Part shown: piece after piece, positions 51,233 to 61,639 of the stretch
How positions within the stretch are numbered: the first letter of the stretch is position 1
Layout of the letters: every line of letters begins with the position of its first letter
Origin: Leishmania martiniquensis
Lineage: Eukaryota > Euglenozoa > Kinetoplastea > Trypanosomatida > Trypanosomatidae
Direction of reading: 5' to 3'
NCBI RefSeq assembly: GCF_017916325.1
Contig: NC_090165.1
Coordinates: 620,001-684,000, forward strand
DNA: 64,000 nt
Program-made: the position numbers and the translations under genes
Notes under the pieces: model-generated
Database searches by the model: none
What the model saw: only the letters and a program-made list of their open reading frames with translations
Told to the model about the DNA's origin: nothing

Positions 51233-54200
51233 AAGGGGAAGAAGCGGGTACGCGATCTCCTCTTTCCACCTTTTCCGTTGGTTTACTTTCGCTCTATTTT
51301 TATTACGATCTTCGATTTTTCTGTTGCAGTGTGCCCCTCGCCTCTTGTACCACTACGTAAGCTTCCTTTTTTTCTTCTATTCTGCGAGCGTGAGGCGTTC
51401 CGCTTCTTCTCAGCAGCGCGGCGTAGTCTGTGCATTCTTTGCACTTCCCCTGCCGGCACGCATTTGCACGATCAACAAAGCGGGCGTTGAAGCGTACGTG
51501 TTTGCAGCGCTTGAAAGGAGACAGCGGCGACAAGAATGAATATTATTTCGTCCCTTGATGGAGGCCGCGCGGGTGACTCGAGTGGTGGCATTCCCCCTTT
51601 CGGAGGCCTTCTGGCAAGCGGAGACCGTCTGTCTCCCCCTCCCTGGAGAGTGTACCCACTTCTGTGACTTCCTGCTTCCATATTTTTTCGTGGATGGGCG
51701 TACGTGACGGAGAGCCATCACCGTTCCCATTGCAACCACTTTCACCAAGTGCGGTAGCACGGCCTCGGCGGCATTGCTTTCTGAAGACCTTTTTGCGCTT
51801 CCCCACTGTACGCCATTGCCGGCCCGCCGACCTCTCCTCTTCTAAAAAGAAAAAGGTGTGCGCTGCTCCCCCCTCTTCTTCCCTCACCCCTCTCTTCGTG
51901 GACATATGAGCCGGCGCCCCCCTGCGAGCAAAGGCGTTCTGAAGTCGCGCACAAATCTTTGCCGTCAATGTTGCCGACAGCAACCATGGAAAACACACAG
52001 TGAGGTCACAGACACATTTCGCACATACACGGCGGCCCCCTGACCAGAGGGAGAGCGAGCATGGAGCGGAAATAAACGAACAGCAGAGCGTATGCGCCGC
52101 GGCTGGCTCCCCTGTTATCTGCCTCTCCGTTCTCCGTGACCCTACGCTTGCCACCGCTTTTCTTTCGCCGGTGATGTTTCCGTGGCTACGATCCATTCAC
52201 ACGTATACGCACAGACTCCAATTGTACACGCGCTCGCACGTCCAGAGGGCGCATCTCTGTACTGTTGCGCCGCAGCTCCTTTCACTACCCTCGCATCCCC
52301 CGTCTCGCAAGCAGAGGCACATGGAGAGAGGGGCGGGATGGAGGGTGTCTCAAGTGCCCCTTCTCTCTGTGCTCGCGCTTCTCTTTGATGTACCTCTTTT
52401 TTGTTGTTGCTTTTCTGTTGGCATGCCCACGCGTTCCGCTGCGTCTCTTCGTTTCCTCTCTTCCTCGACCTTTCCCCTCGCCCTCCACGATGTCGCGCCA
52501 CCACCAGCAGCCAGCCTGCCGTGAGAAGCCAAGGCGGCTTATCGGCTAGTGAAAGGTTGCTACTGGCGGCATCTAATGCTGGTAGCCATGCTCACTCCAA
52601 ACACATCGCCGGCGCCACAGATGACGTGATCCATGTGATGTGGGCGCCTTGACGGATGACGGCCCGCTGTATATTTGTCTTATCCTTTCAGCCGGCTGCC
52701 CACACAGCCACCCTGAACGGAACGTTTCTTCGTTACACCCTTTGGGCGACACGCGGATGGTGCAGCCGCGCCTTCCGCAGCCGAGTGCGCGGCTTCCCTT
52801 GTGACCCTTTCTACGCTGTTCTTGTTGAGAAAGTGTCCCACTGCTTGCCGGCTCCCCTCGTGGCACTCGTGGCATTCACGCGCCTCTACTCTCTAGAAAA
52901 AACCTGGTGTGCTCGGCTGCGCGGACTGCGCGTCGGTACCCGCGCAATGGCGGCCACGCGCCAGCTCGTTTGTGCGTCGAGAAAACGCATACGCTCGAGC
53001 ACACGCGAGTGCACACGATGCTAGGGTGTGCTGAAACGCATGAACATTAGCGAGCACCGCCGTTATTATCCATGAGGGCGACCTGCCATTCTTTTTTTCC
53101 AAATTCCTTTTATCACATCGCTATCACGTGCATCGAGTATGCCCTGTCCAACTCCTCTAATCGCACAGCTGATGGCCCTCCCGTGGCCTCGCCAAGGCGC
53201 ATATTTCACTGAAATTACATTTGGTGTAGCCCCCGAAGCGGAACGAGGCAAAGAAGAGGGCGTAACGGGATGAAGACAGGCGCATCAGGCGAGGCTGTTA
53301 AGGCTGGCTTGTGGGCGCAGGCCGTGTGGCTGAGGAGGACAATGAACTCAGATCTAATAGAGAGAGCGGTGTGCTCGCCAAGTGCGCATGAGAGGATCAA
53401 AGGGAGGAGAAATCCAACCGTGCGTGTGTGTGTGCGTCTGAGCGGGTCCATCCGCCTGAGTGCACGCATCTTTACTTCATCGCTAGCGCTACCCTATTCG
53501 TAAGAAGTGTGCAAAGACCTTCTCGCTTCGAGTCTCACATGCTCTCTCGATGACCCAAAAGGGACAGGAGCACCATAACAGTGTGGCGTATCAACGAACG
53601 GAAGAGCAAAAAAAAGAGGGGGGAGGTGAAAGACATCTTTCCGCTTGTTCCTGTGTGCGGCACTTCAGTCTTTGCCTGTCTCGCCGATAACGAGGGCGGG
53701 CCTGCGCGGTGCGTGTTCTCGAAAGATAAGCATGTCGGCATGTCACCTTTCGTGTGCGCGGCAGCGCCCCCCTTTTGTGTCTCTCCCCCATCACGTGGTC
53801 GCTCGTCCCTCACCACGGCGGCTGCGCCCTTTTTTTTCCTTCTTGGCTGCTCTCTGGAGGTCATATATGGCGATTGTAGCGCCACGGGTCTCTTCTTCAG
53901 CGCTGCTGGCAAGAAAAAGTGCCTCCCCTTGTGAGTTGTATGCCTGCCTGTGTGTCGCATTCACCCAGGATGGTGAGCGACTGCGTGAGTGCTTCTAGAC
54001 TGAAAGTCTGCAGAGGAAGCGACAGCCGCTGATGCATGGACGAGTCCGTGGGCTGTAACCCTATAGTGAAGTATGCCGCGCTCACCACGACAAGTCCGCC
54101 TGGATTTCGTCGGGGGCCTCAACACCGACTGCGATGTGCCGAGATCCTTCCCACCACCTCTTCTTCTCTTTCACACCTATCCACTTTACCACCTACGCTC

Positions 54201-54404
54201 GGCGGTACACTGATGGCGCCTATTGTCTTCGGTCGAAGATCCCCTTCACGAGACAACTACCTCAGTGGCCATCTTGAGGTACCCTCGCATCCCGCTCACT
54301 GCACCGCGCGCGCACCGGCCCGACTCTGTGGAGCAGACGATCCACCCTCTCAATTCTCGGCGTGCCGCCAATCTTTTCGGGCGCTCTTCTTTTGCTGCCG
54401 CCAG
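51233..54404. other. 3.2-kb intergenic region upstream of the CoA-transferase gene
   Basis: No supported gene. Several T/C tracts occur (51265-51400, 52380-52490, 53760-53850), consistent with a long 3' UTR and processing signals. The CoA-transferase frame stays open 123 codons upstream of its ATG, but the extension is proline/serine-rich and has no domain, so it is treated as UTR. Confidence 0.6.
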
Positions 54405-55904
54405 ATGCTCCGTCGCAGTTTGTTTCGCTTTAGGCCGACGATCGCTACGGCTACTGAAGCTCTTCACGATGTCACGGACGGCGCCACAATAGCTGTTGGA
54501 GGCTTTGGCTTCTGCGGCTTTCCGTTCGAGCTGCTCGAGGGGTTGAATAAGAGGGGCGCAAAGCAACTGACCCTCATCGCCGGTACGATGTCCGGCCCTG
54601 AGCGTGGCACCGGGCCGCTCGCGCGTGACAAGCAGATCGCCAAGGTCATCACCAGCTACGTCGGCGAGAATGGCGCCCTGACGGATCGGCTCATGAACGG
54701 GGAGTTCGCGATTGAGTTTTGCCCCATGGGCACACTGGTGGACCGGCTGCGTGCTGCGGGTGCTGGGCTGCCCGCCTTCTACACTCCCACCGGCTACGGC
54801 ACGGCTGTGGCGGAGGGCCGCCTCCCTGTGCGCTTTGCCGTGGATGGCTCCATGAGGGTGGTGGAGTACAGCCAGCCGCGCGAGACGCGGCAGTTCAACG
54901 GGCGGTGGTGCACGCTGGAGACGGCGCTGCACGCGGACTTCGCGTTTGTGCGCGCGTGGAAGGCGGACAAGCGCGGCAACCTCGTGTTCCGCGGGACGAC
55001 GCAGAACTTCAACCTTGCGTCTGCAAAGGCTGCGAGGGTGTGCATTGCGGAGGTGGAGGAGATTGTGGAGGGCGGAGAGCTGGACCCAAAGACGGTGCAC
55101 CTACCCGGCGTGTATGTTCACCGCCTGGTGCGCCCGCCGAGCATCCGCAAGGCTGCCGAGTTCGTGGTGGAGCGGCAGCCTGGACTCTCTTCTGGCACTG
55201 GCAAGAACGCGCACGCTGGTCGCAACCTCATCGCCCGCCGCGCAGCCCTTGAGATCAAGGACGGCATGACCCTGAATCTCGGCATCGGCATCCCGAACTT
55301 GGTGGCGAGCTACATCCCGCCTGAGGTGGATGTGGTCCTGCAGGGCGAGAACGGCTTGCTAGGCATCGGCCCGTACCCACTGCCGGGGGAGGGGGACCCC
55401 GACGTCACGAACGCTGGCAAGCAGACCGTCACCATGAGCCGGTCGGGCGCGTCGCTGTTCGACAGCGCCGAGTCGTTCAGCATGATTCGCGGCGGCCACT
55501 TGGACTTGACGATGCTGGGTGCGCTTGAGGTGTCGAGCAACGGTGACATTGGGAGCTGGTGGGTGCCTGGCAAGGTGCTCAAGGGCATGGGTGGTGCCAT
55601 GGACCTCGTCATGTCCGGCTGCCGTATCATAGTGCTGATGGAGCACACGGACAAGGAGGGGAATCCGCGGGTGGTGCAGTCGTGCAGCGTGCCGCTCACG
55701 GGCGCTGGCGTCGTGGACCTCTTGATTACGGAGCTTTGTACTTTTCGCTTTGAAAAGCTCAAGGGAGGCGTCAATGTGATGTGGCTGGCGGAGTTGTCGG
55801 AAGGCGTGACTGTGGAGGAGGTGCGCGCGAAGACGGCTGCTAACTTCAAGGTGGATCCGAATCTCAAGATCATGCCGCGTGCACCACCCCATTCGAGCAC
55901 CTGA
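54405..55904 (+). CDS. ASCT: Acetate:succinate / succinyl-CoA:3-ketoacid CoA-transferase, mitochondrial (complete copy)
   Basis: This 499-residue enzyme is a class I CoA-transferase with fused alpha and beta subunits. In trypanosomatids the homologue (ASCT) moves CoA from acetyl-CoA to succinate in the mitochondrion, releasing acetate and feeding succinyl-CoA to substrate-level ATP synthesis. The N-terminal MLRRSLFRFRPTIATATEA is a plausible mitochondrial presequence. The alpha-subunit signature DGATIAVGGFGFCGFPFELL follows. The beta subunit holds the active-site glutamate in QGENGLLGIG (E315); the family usually has SENG here, so the serine is glycine. The conserved GGAMDL and C-terminal KLKGGVNVMWLAELSEGVTV regions are present. 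Start: ATG 54405 is the first that gives a presequence. Codons after about residue 432 are less GC-rich at the third position than the body. It is 1241/1242 identical over 54461-55702 to the copy at 58906. Confidence 0.92.
   Translation: MLRRSLFRFRPTIATATEALHDVTDGATIAVGGFGFCGFPFELLEGLNKRGAKQLTLIAGTMSGPERGTGPLARDKQIAKVITSYVGENGALTDRLMNGEFAIEFCPMGTLVDRLRAAGAGLPAFYTPTGYGTAVAEGRLPVRFAVDGSMRVVEYSQPRETRQFNGRWCTLETALHADFAFVRAWKADKRGNLVFRGTTQNFNLASAKAARVCIAEVEEIVEGGELDPKTVHLPGVYVHRLVRPPSIRKAAEFVVERQPGLSSGTGKNAHAGRNLIARRAALEIKDGMTLNLGIGIPNLVASYIPPEVDVVLQGENGLLGIGPYPLPGEGDPDVTNAGKQTVTMSRSGASLFDSAESFSMIRGGHLDLTMLGALEVSSNGDIGSWWVPGKVLKGMGGAMDLVMSGCRIIVLMEHTDKEGNPRVVQSCSVPLTGAGVVDLLITELCTFRFEKLKGGVNVMWLAELSEGVTVEEVRAKTAANFKVDPNLKIMPRAPPHSST
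54461..55702 (+). repeat. Direct repeat unit 1 (CoA-transferase body)
   Basis: This 1242-bp block is identical to 58971-60212 except for one base: T at 55118 versus G at 59628, a synonymous GTT/GTG valine change. Flanks on both sides are unrelated. The unit covers codons 19 to about 432 of the complete gene. Confidence 0.97.
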
Positions 55905-56360
55905 CCCTCTGCGGAGAACGTGGCGGAGCGTTTTACTTGAAGACGCCTTCTGCCTTTGTGCACTGTTGACCATCTTGTCAGCGTGCCGTGCTGCAGCCAC
56001 ATTGCATCTCCGCCGAGCCGCGTGTCTCGTATCCAACAGAAATAGAAAACGCAGACGTCCTTCACCTCATCTCTCTCCCTCTCTGGATCTTTCACGTTGC
56101 GCGTTGCTTTGCTCGTCGACTGCTCTCTCCCCCCGCACTCTCCATTTTTCCGCGCGTTGGTGTCCGTCTCCCCTGCAATTTCGATTATTTTTTTGTTTTA
56201 TGAATTTGTGTATTGTTTCGGCACATTTCTCCTCTCCAAAACGGCTGTACGCGCAACACGCGAACCTGCGTTTCGTAGTTTTGATTGACTCTCTCTCCCC
56301 TTTTCTTTCCTTTTTTTTGCTCCCTTTAGCCCTCCATTTCTTTCGCATTGCCGCGGAAGC

Positions 56361-56386
56361 GTGTGCGTGTGCGTGTGCGTGTGTGG
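56361..56386. repeat. GTGTGC tandem repeat
   Basis: About four units of GTGTGC in noncoding sequence. Confidence 0.75.
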
Positions 56387-56900
56387 GAGGGGAGGGGAAG
56401 GGAACGGGGGAGGGGGCGGTTTATCGTGAGTTAGCTGTGCGTTCAGCTGCTCTCTCTCTCTCTTTTTCTCCATTGCTCTTCGTCGCTGTGCGATTTGCTC
56501 GTACACTTCGTTGCACCTTTTGCCTTCTCGACCGCCTCCCGGCCCCCCTCCCCCCATCTCACCCCCTTCCCTCTCCCTCTCTCGTACTGCTGCCATCATG
56601 CCTTCCTTTGCTGTCCCCTCCCACCCCCTCTGCCTTCCCCTCCTGCGTTTTGTTGTTGTCTTCGTGCTAAAGAGAGCAGCTCTCTCCCTCCCCCTCCCCC
56701 TCCACACACACACACAATCTCTATTCTGCTACGTCTTGCTCAGCGCCTTTCTTGGCGGCGCATGAAGCCGTGCCAGCTGAATACTTTGCCCCCTCTTCTC
56801 CTCTCAATCCTTCAGCAGAGCTTTCGGAGTTGTTTTTTGTTATGGAGGAAAAGTTGCGGGCGTGTCCATAGCGGTTCATTGAGAAAGACTGCAATCGGCT

Positions 56901-56942
56901 CTCTCTGTCTCTCTGTCTCTCTGTCTCTCTGTCTGTCTGTGG
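56901..56942. repeat. CTCTCTGT tandem repeat
   Basis: An 8-base CT/GT unit repeated about four to five times, ending in GTCT units. Confidence 0.8.
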
Positions 56943-58866
56943 GCTGTACATTCAGCAACGATATCGCACGCAAGTCGTCTTCCCTTCGTTTTTTCTCTTG
57001 CGATGTCTCGCACTACTCACCAGTTTAGCGCGCAGCGGCGTACCCGTCCAGGCAGCGCTGCGCAGAGGGGAGCTTTACATGTTTTCTGTGGCTGTCGAGT
57101 GTGTATTGGTCTGTCCTTCCTCTTCCCTCCCCCCTGCTCGACGTCCTCACCTCCTTACCTTGTCGCGCAGACATGTGTGCTCGGTCTAATCGCCGTACCA
57201 CTGCGGTTTTCTGCTCGTCACACTCAGGCAAAGACAACACGTGCGCCAATGAGTCGGCCACGTCAGGAGACCTTTCCCCTCCTCTGCCGAACGCCGGAAT
57301 CTCATTTCTCTCTTCCAGAAAGAGAAGACCGACATGAAAAAAAAACGTCTCGACCAAAGCCAAGAAAAAATACTGATAAAATCGTACCGCAAATCCGGCA
57401 GCATCAGCGTCTCGTGGACGAGCGCTCGACGCTTCCGCAGAACTTCTCCTTAGCTACGTGAAGGGGCACCGCAGTGTAGGTGAGGGCACACAATATCAGT
57501 TTCCCCTCGCGCCAAATGCAACGCAGTCCGTAGTGGGCCTTTCCTGTATGTCGCTCTTTCTCTCTCTCGATCTGTGTCTTAATCATCAGATGATGCGCTA
57601 CTTGTGGATGTAGAGCCCTCGTGCAGGCATCAATTTTGGAAGAGTCACCGAAACCTCCCGTGCCTAACCTGTCGCTCCCCCTTCGCCTTCTCCGTATTCC
57701 GTCTTTGCAATCGTACCACCTCTGCCTCGAAGTCACTTCACCTCGTCGAGACTAATGAGGCCCCTCTTTTCTGCAGTAGAGAGGCATATCGCGCCTGATG
57801 CGCACACAAGCAGCCAAACAAATGAGTGCCCACGACTGAATGTATCTTGCAGACACTGGTGTTCCTCTTTTTTTTGTTCGTGACTGAGTGGAGTGAGCGA
57901 CGCGCTCCGCTGCTCACTATCTGCCGGCACCGTTTGTCTTCTGAGCCCCCTTTTTTCCCACTTTGTATGATCTGCGACCTCTCAAGCGCCGTTACTTCTT
58001 CATCTATCGTCACGTGCCCGTTCAGCGGCCTGTCGCTGCCGCCGCCTGATGGGCGCCTTGCCCACAAGCATTTCCCTTTTCTTCTCGCGGCGCCTCTTTT
58101 TCCTATTCGCCGTGTGCCGAATGCCGCTGTCTGCGTCTTATCCATTCCTTCAGTGGCGCCTTCGACCTGCTGGGCGTTTCTTTGTCGGCGTTCCTCCTCC
58201 TCCCCGCCACCCTTTCACCCCCGACCCTCTCAGTAGATTTCACGCTCATACTCTCTACACATTTATTCGTTGCCTACTGCACGTACGCGAGCGCTGAACG
58301 AACGCGCACGCAAACTTTTGCCGGAATGCACAAGACAGGGGGGGAGTCGTCGTCATCGGCGAAAAGCAAATACAGAGCGATGGGAGCAACAAAGAAAGTG
58401 TCCCTTGACACTAAATATTTGTTCCGCACTCGGTGCCCCTTCGCTTTGTTCTGGGGGGGCGGTTTTCCCCCCTTTCCCTTTTCCTCGCCTCGTCTTTTCT
58501 TCGGCGAGCCTCTTGTCCTTTCTCTCCACCTCACTCATCGGTGGTGACGCACTTGCTTTCGCATACAACACACGCTCCGGCATAAAGTGATGACATCACC
58601 GCATGGCGTGTGCATGCGTGTGGCCGCACAGTGATGCGTTTTATACCAGAAAAGACACGAGCTTCGTGCGCACGCTCTTTCTCTTGTCGTTAGGGCCCCC
58701 AGGCAAGTCCAGCAGACACTTCACACTTGAAAGCGCCATTTCGCCCGTGGCGATAAAACTGCTGCATTGATGGACGCATCTCCACTTCTATTTACTTTCT
58801 CCAGGATGGCCCCCTTTTCAACTTTCGCGCGTAACATCCTCTGTCGAACGCTCAACGGCTTGAAAA

Positions 58867-58887
58867 CTTTTTTTCCGTTCCACCCAG
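58867..58887 (+). promoter_or_regulatory. Candidate trans-splice acceptor for the second CoA-transferase copy
   Basis: A CTTTTTTTCCGTTCCACCC tract ends in AG at 58886-58887, only 18 nt before ATG 58906. The signal suggests this copy is, or recently was, processed into mRNA. Confidence 0.55.
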
Positions 58888-58905
58888 GACGCCTCTTATC
58901 TTGCC

Positions 58906-60231
58906 ATGCTGCGTCCCGGACGGAGGGTCTCCAGGCCAGTCATTGTGAGTGCAGCAAAGTCTGTCAGAGATCTTCACGATGTCACGGACGGCGCCACAAT
59001 AGCTGTTGGAGGCTTTGGCTTCTGCGGCTTTCCGTTCGAGCTGCTCGAGGGGTTGAATAAGAGGGGCGCAAAGCAACTGACCCTCATCGCCGGTACGATG
59101 TCCGGCCCTGAGCGTGGCACCGGGCCGCTCGCGCGTGACAAGCAGATCGCCAAGGTCATCACCAGCTACGTCGGCGAGAATGGCGCCCTGACGGATCGGC
59201 TCATGAACGGGGAGTTCGCGATTGAGTTTTGCCCCATGGGCACACTGGTGGACCGGCTGCGTGCTGCGGGTGCTGGGCTGCCCGCCTTCTACACTCCCAC
59301 CGGCTACGGCACGGCTGTGGCGGAGGGCCGCCTCCCTGTGCGCTTTGCCGTGGATGGCTCCATGAGGGTGGTGGAGTACAGCCAGCCGCGCGAGACGCGG
59401 CAGTTCAACGGGCGGTGGTGCACGCTGGAGACGGCGCTGCACGCGGACTTCGCGTTTGTGCGCGCGTGGAAGGCGGACAAGCGCGGCAACCTCGTGTTCC
59501 GCGGGACGACGCAGAACTTCAACCTTGCGTCTGCAAAGGCTGCGAGGGTGTGCATTGCGGAGGTGGAGGAGATTGTGGAGGGCGGAGAGCTGGACCCAAA
59601 GACGGTGCACCTACCCGGCGTGTATGTGCACCGCCTGGTGCGCCCGCCGAGCATCCGCAAGGCTGCCGAGTTCGTGGTGGAGCGGCAGCCTGGACTCTCT
59701 TCTGGCACTGGCAAGAACGCGCACGCTGGTCGCAACCTCATCGCCCGCCGCGCAGCCCTTGAGATCAAGGACGGCATGACCCTGAATCTCGGCATCGGCA
59801 TCCCGAACTTGGTGGCGAGCTACATCCCGCCTGAGGTGGATGTGGTCCTGCAGGGCGAGAACGGCTTGCTAGGCATCGGCCCGTACCCACTGCCGGGGGA
59901 GGGGGACCCCGACGTCACGAACGCTGGCAAGCAGACCGTCACCATGAGCCGGTCGGGCGCGTCGCTGTTCGACAGCGCCGAGTCGTTCAGCATGATTCGC
60001 GGCGGCCACTTGGACTTGACGATGCTGGGTGCGCTTGAGGTGTCGAGCAACGGTGACATTGGGAGCTGGTGGGTGCCTGGCAAGGTGCTCAAGGGCATGG
60101 GTGGTGCCATGGACCTCGTCATGTCCGGCTGCCGTATCATAGTGCTGATGGAGCACACGGACAAGGAGGGGAATCCGCGGGTGGTGCAGTCGTGCAGCGT
60201 GCCGCTCACGGGTGGCGTTCTCTTCGGATAG
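58906..60231 (+). CDS. C-terminally truncated second copy of the CoA-transferase (possible pseudogene)
   Basis: This 441-residue frame repeats the CoA-transferase from the alpha-subunit signature to PLTGG, then ends after GGVLFG instead of the last 66 or so residues of the complete copy. The active-site glutamate (E318 here, in QGENGLLG) is kept, but the end of the beta subunit, including the KLKGGVNVMW region, is missing. That probably destroys folding or activity. Its presequence, MLRPGRRVSRPVIVSAAKSV, differs from that of copy 1 but is equally arginine-rich and mitochondrial-looking, and a good splice acceptor precedes it. The body is 99.9% identical to copy 1. It may be a pseudogene, a translated but inactive protein, or an assembly artefact at a near-identical repeat. 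The start is the only ATG giving the presequence. Confidence 0.7.
   Translation: MLRPGRRVSRPVIVSAAKSVRDLHDVTDGATIAVGGFGFCGFPFELLEGLNKRGAKQLTLIAGTMSGPERGTGPLARDKQIAKVITSYVGENGALTDRLMNGEFAIEFCPMGTLVDRLRAAGAGLPAFYTPTGYGTAVAEGRLPVRFAVDGSMRVVEYSQPRETRQFNGRWCTLETALHADFAFVRAWKADKRGNLVFRGTTQNFNLASAKAARVCIAEVEEIVEGGELDPKTVHLPGVYVHRLVRPPSIRKAAEFVVERQPGLSSGTGKNAHAGRNLIARRAALEIKDGMTLNLGIGIPNLVASYIPPEVDVVLQGENGLLGIGPYPLPGEGDPDVTNAGKQTVTMSRSGASLFDSAESFSMIRGGHLDLTMLGALEVSSNGDIGSWWVPGKVLKGMGGAMDLVMSGCRIIVLMEHTDKEGNPRVVQSCSVPLTGGVLFG
58971..60212 (+). repeat. Direct repeat unit 2 (CoA-transferase body)
   Basis: Second copy of the 1242-bp block (offset 4510 from unit 1), differing only at 59628. Just past the end, copy 1 reads 'cgctggcgtcg' and copy 2 reads 'tggcgttctc', so a short 'tggcgt' match may lie at the breakpoint after a 3-nt gap. 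Confidence 0.97.
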
Positions 60232-60466
60232 TTTGCAAAGATGTGGCGAAACGTGCTTTGGCAAAAGTATGTGAGGCTGTCGCCTTCGTGACGCGCTCCG
60301 AAAGACCGGAGGGGCCGCTCTGGAGAGGAGTGTAAGGTGAAGCCGCAGCCAATCGTAGCGGTGTAGCCGAAGCTGTAAGGGAGGCCACTGGCAGTGCTGC
60401 TGAATCATGCGCAGATGGCGGCGGTGATGTTGAGGAAGTTTTGACGCCATTGGCGGTGCGATTCAA
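60213..60466 (+). pseudogene. Possible decayed gene 3' end fused to the truncated CoA-transferase copy
   Basis: Directly after the repeat ends, a different forward frame reads through with coding-like character for about 85 residues: first a helical stretch (IVCKDVAKRALAKVCEAVAF, then TRSERPEGPLWRGV), one TAA at 60333-60335, then in the same frame EAAANRSGVAEAVREATGSA and further acid/alanine-rich residues to DVEEVLTPLAVRFN and a stop. The composition is unlike the T/C-rich intergenic sequence around it. No family is recognised and there is no start codon. It could be the remains of a gene into which the CoA-transferase block was copied, or chance. Confidence 0.35.
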
Positions 60467-60723
60467 TTGATTGCGCTGGAGGCGTCTCCCATTTATCGTT
60501 TTTTCTAGCAGAATGTGAGTTGGGCCTCATGCCCCTGTACCGACTCGGCGGTATCGATTCCCCTTAGGAGGCATAGAGGGCGTCGTCATTTTGGGTACGT
60601 CAGCGTATGTGCCTGTGCGTACCGTTCGTTCGTCTCGTATTCGGTACTGCTGCGACTATTAACGCTGCTGTGAAGCGTGTAGTACCCTTTAGTTTCCGAT
60701 GGGCATATAGGGTGATGTATGTA

Positions 60724-60740
60724 TGTGTGTGTGTGTGTGT
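60724..60740. repeat. GT dinucleotide repeat
   Basis: About eight GT units in noncoding sequence. Confidence 0.75.
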
Positions 60741-61349
60741 CTATGCCCACTCCACTTATGAGTGTAATGACCCCCGTTCTTCTGTACTCTAGACGAATCG
60801 AGCGCGAAGGTATGGTTAGGTGGTGGGCCCATCATGTGGGACACAGGAGTACTATTCGCGTGCCTTATTGGCGCACTCGCTTGTTCTTCTTCACTTCCAC
60901 TTCCGCCATGCTGTTCAGACTCCTCCCCTTTTCAACTACAGCTTCTGCGCAGATGACGCAGCGGCAAAAGCAATTCGTTCATGGCATTTTTTAAGTTTTA
61001 TACTAATGCGCACTCGGGGCCTCTCTTTCCTCTATCTGCAGTCTTTCGTCTTTTCAGCGCTTCTCATACAGTTTGAATGGGTGGGCCTCCCCCCTCTCTA
61101 GCTGCTGTTAGTGTTGCCGCCTCGAATTCGCGCACGTTCTTTGTTTTCTGTTTACTTCACAGCTGAAACACTATGGTGAGACCTGTATCGCTCGCCAGGT
61201 GATACGGCCTGCTTCTGTGCAGCAACGGGCGCAGATGGCTCACTCGCGTGTGTGCTGACGCCCTCACCAGGACACACCCGCGTGTCGAGGGGTGACGGCA
61301 TGCCGCCCTTTGGCGTGCGGCACAGGGTTGCGCCTTTGATTGTCACCGC

Positions 61350-61380
61350 TCTCGTTTCTTTCCTCTCCTCGACGCACCAG
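61350..61380 (+). promoter_or_regulatory. Candidate trans-splice acceptor for the partial gene at 61640
   Basis: CTCTCGTTTCTTTCCTCTCC is followed by TCGACGCACCAG with AG at 61379-61380, giving a 5' UTR of about 260 nt. Confidence 0.45.
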
Positions 61381-61639
61381 CGAAGCCCCTCTACTCAACG
61401 GACCGCTCTTCCTGCGCGGGCCGACTCGCCGACTTGATCCCCTCCAGTGCTGAGCAGGCCCATCTCCTCTTCCCTACTTGCCACGTGTGTGACTGGGTTG
61501 GAGGAAGGATACACACCCCCTTGCTTGCGTCCTCGAACGCACACATACACAAAAGCTAAACAGCAGAGAACATATCGCCAAGAGACCTACTTTGGTGTCT
61601 TCACCGTAGGCGTGGCTATCATCCGACAAGCCCCCCTCC

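Larger units (their letters stand above)
55905..58905. other. 3-kb region between the two CoA-transferase copies
   Basis: No supported gene. It has dense T/C tracts (56050-56340, 56440-56720), a GTGTGC repeat (56361-56386), a CT/GT repeat (56901-56942) and further T-rich runs (57860-58220, 58480-58530). The last pyrimidine tract before 58887 serves the second copy. Confidence 0.6.
60467..61639. other. Intergenic region downstream of the CoA-transferase pair
   Basis: No supported gene. It contains a GT repeat (60724-60740), scattered T-rich runs (60895-61060), and a pyrimidine tract at 61350-61375 followed by AG at 61379-61380, a candidate acceptor for the gene at 61640. Confidence 0.55.

Noticed and set aside
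51543..52196. A 217-codon - strand open frame in the long spacer.
   Set aside because: No recognisable motif, opposite strand to the whole cluster, and Arg/Gly/Ser-biased composition as expected by chance.
54030..54062. Hammerhead-ribozyme-like string (CTGATG ... GGACGAGTCC).
   Set aside because: The conserved GAAA core segment is absent, and the hairpin would have too small a loop.
54036..54404. In-frame upstream extension of the CoA-transferase (123 codons).
   Set aside because: It adds a proline/serine-rich segment before a good mitochondrial presequence, and the second copy has nothing similar upstream.
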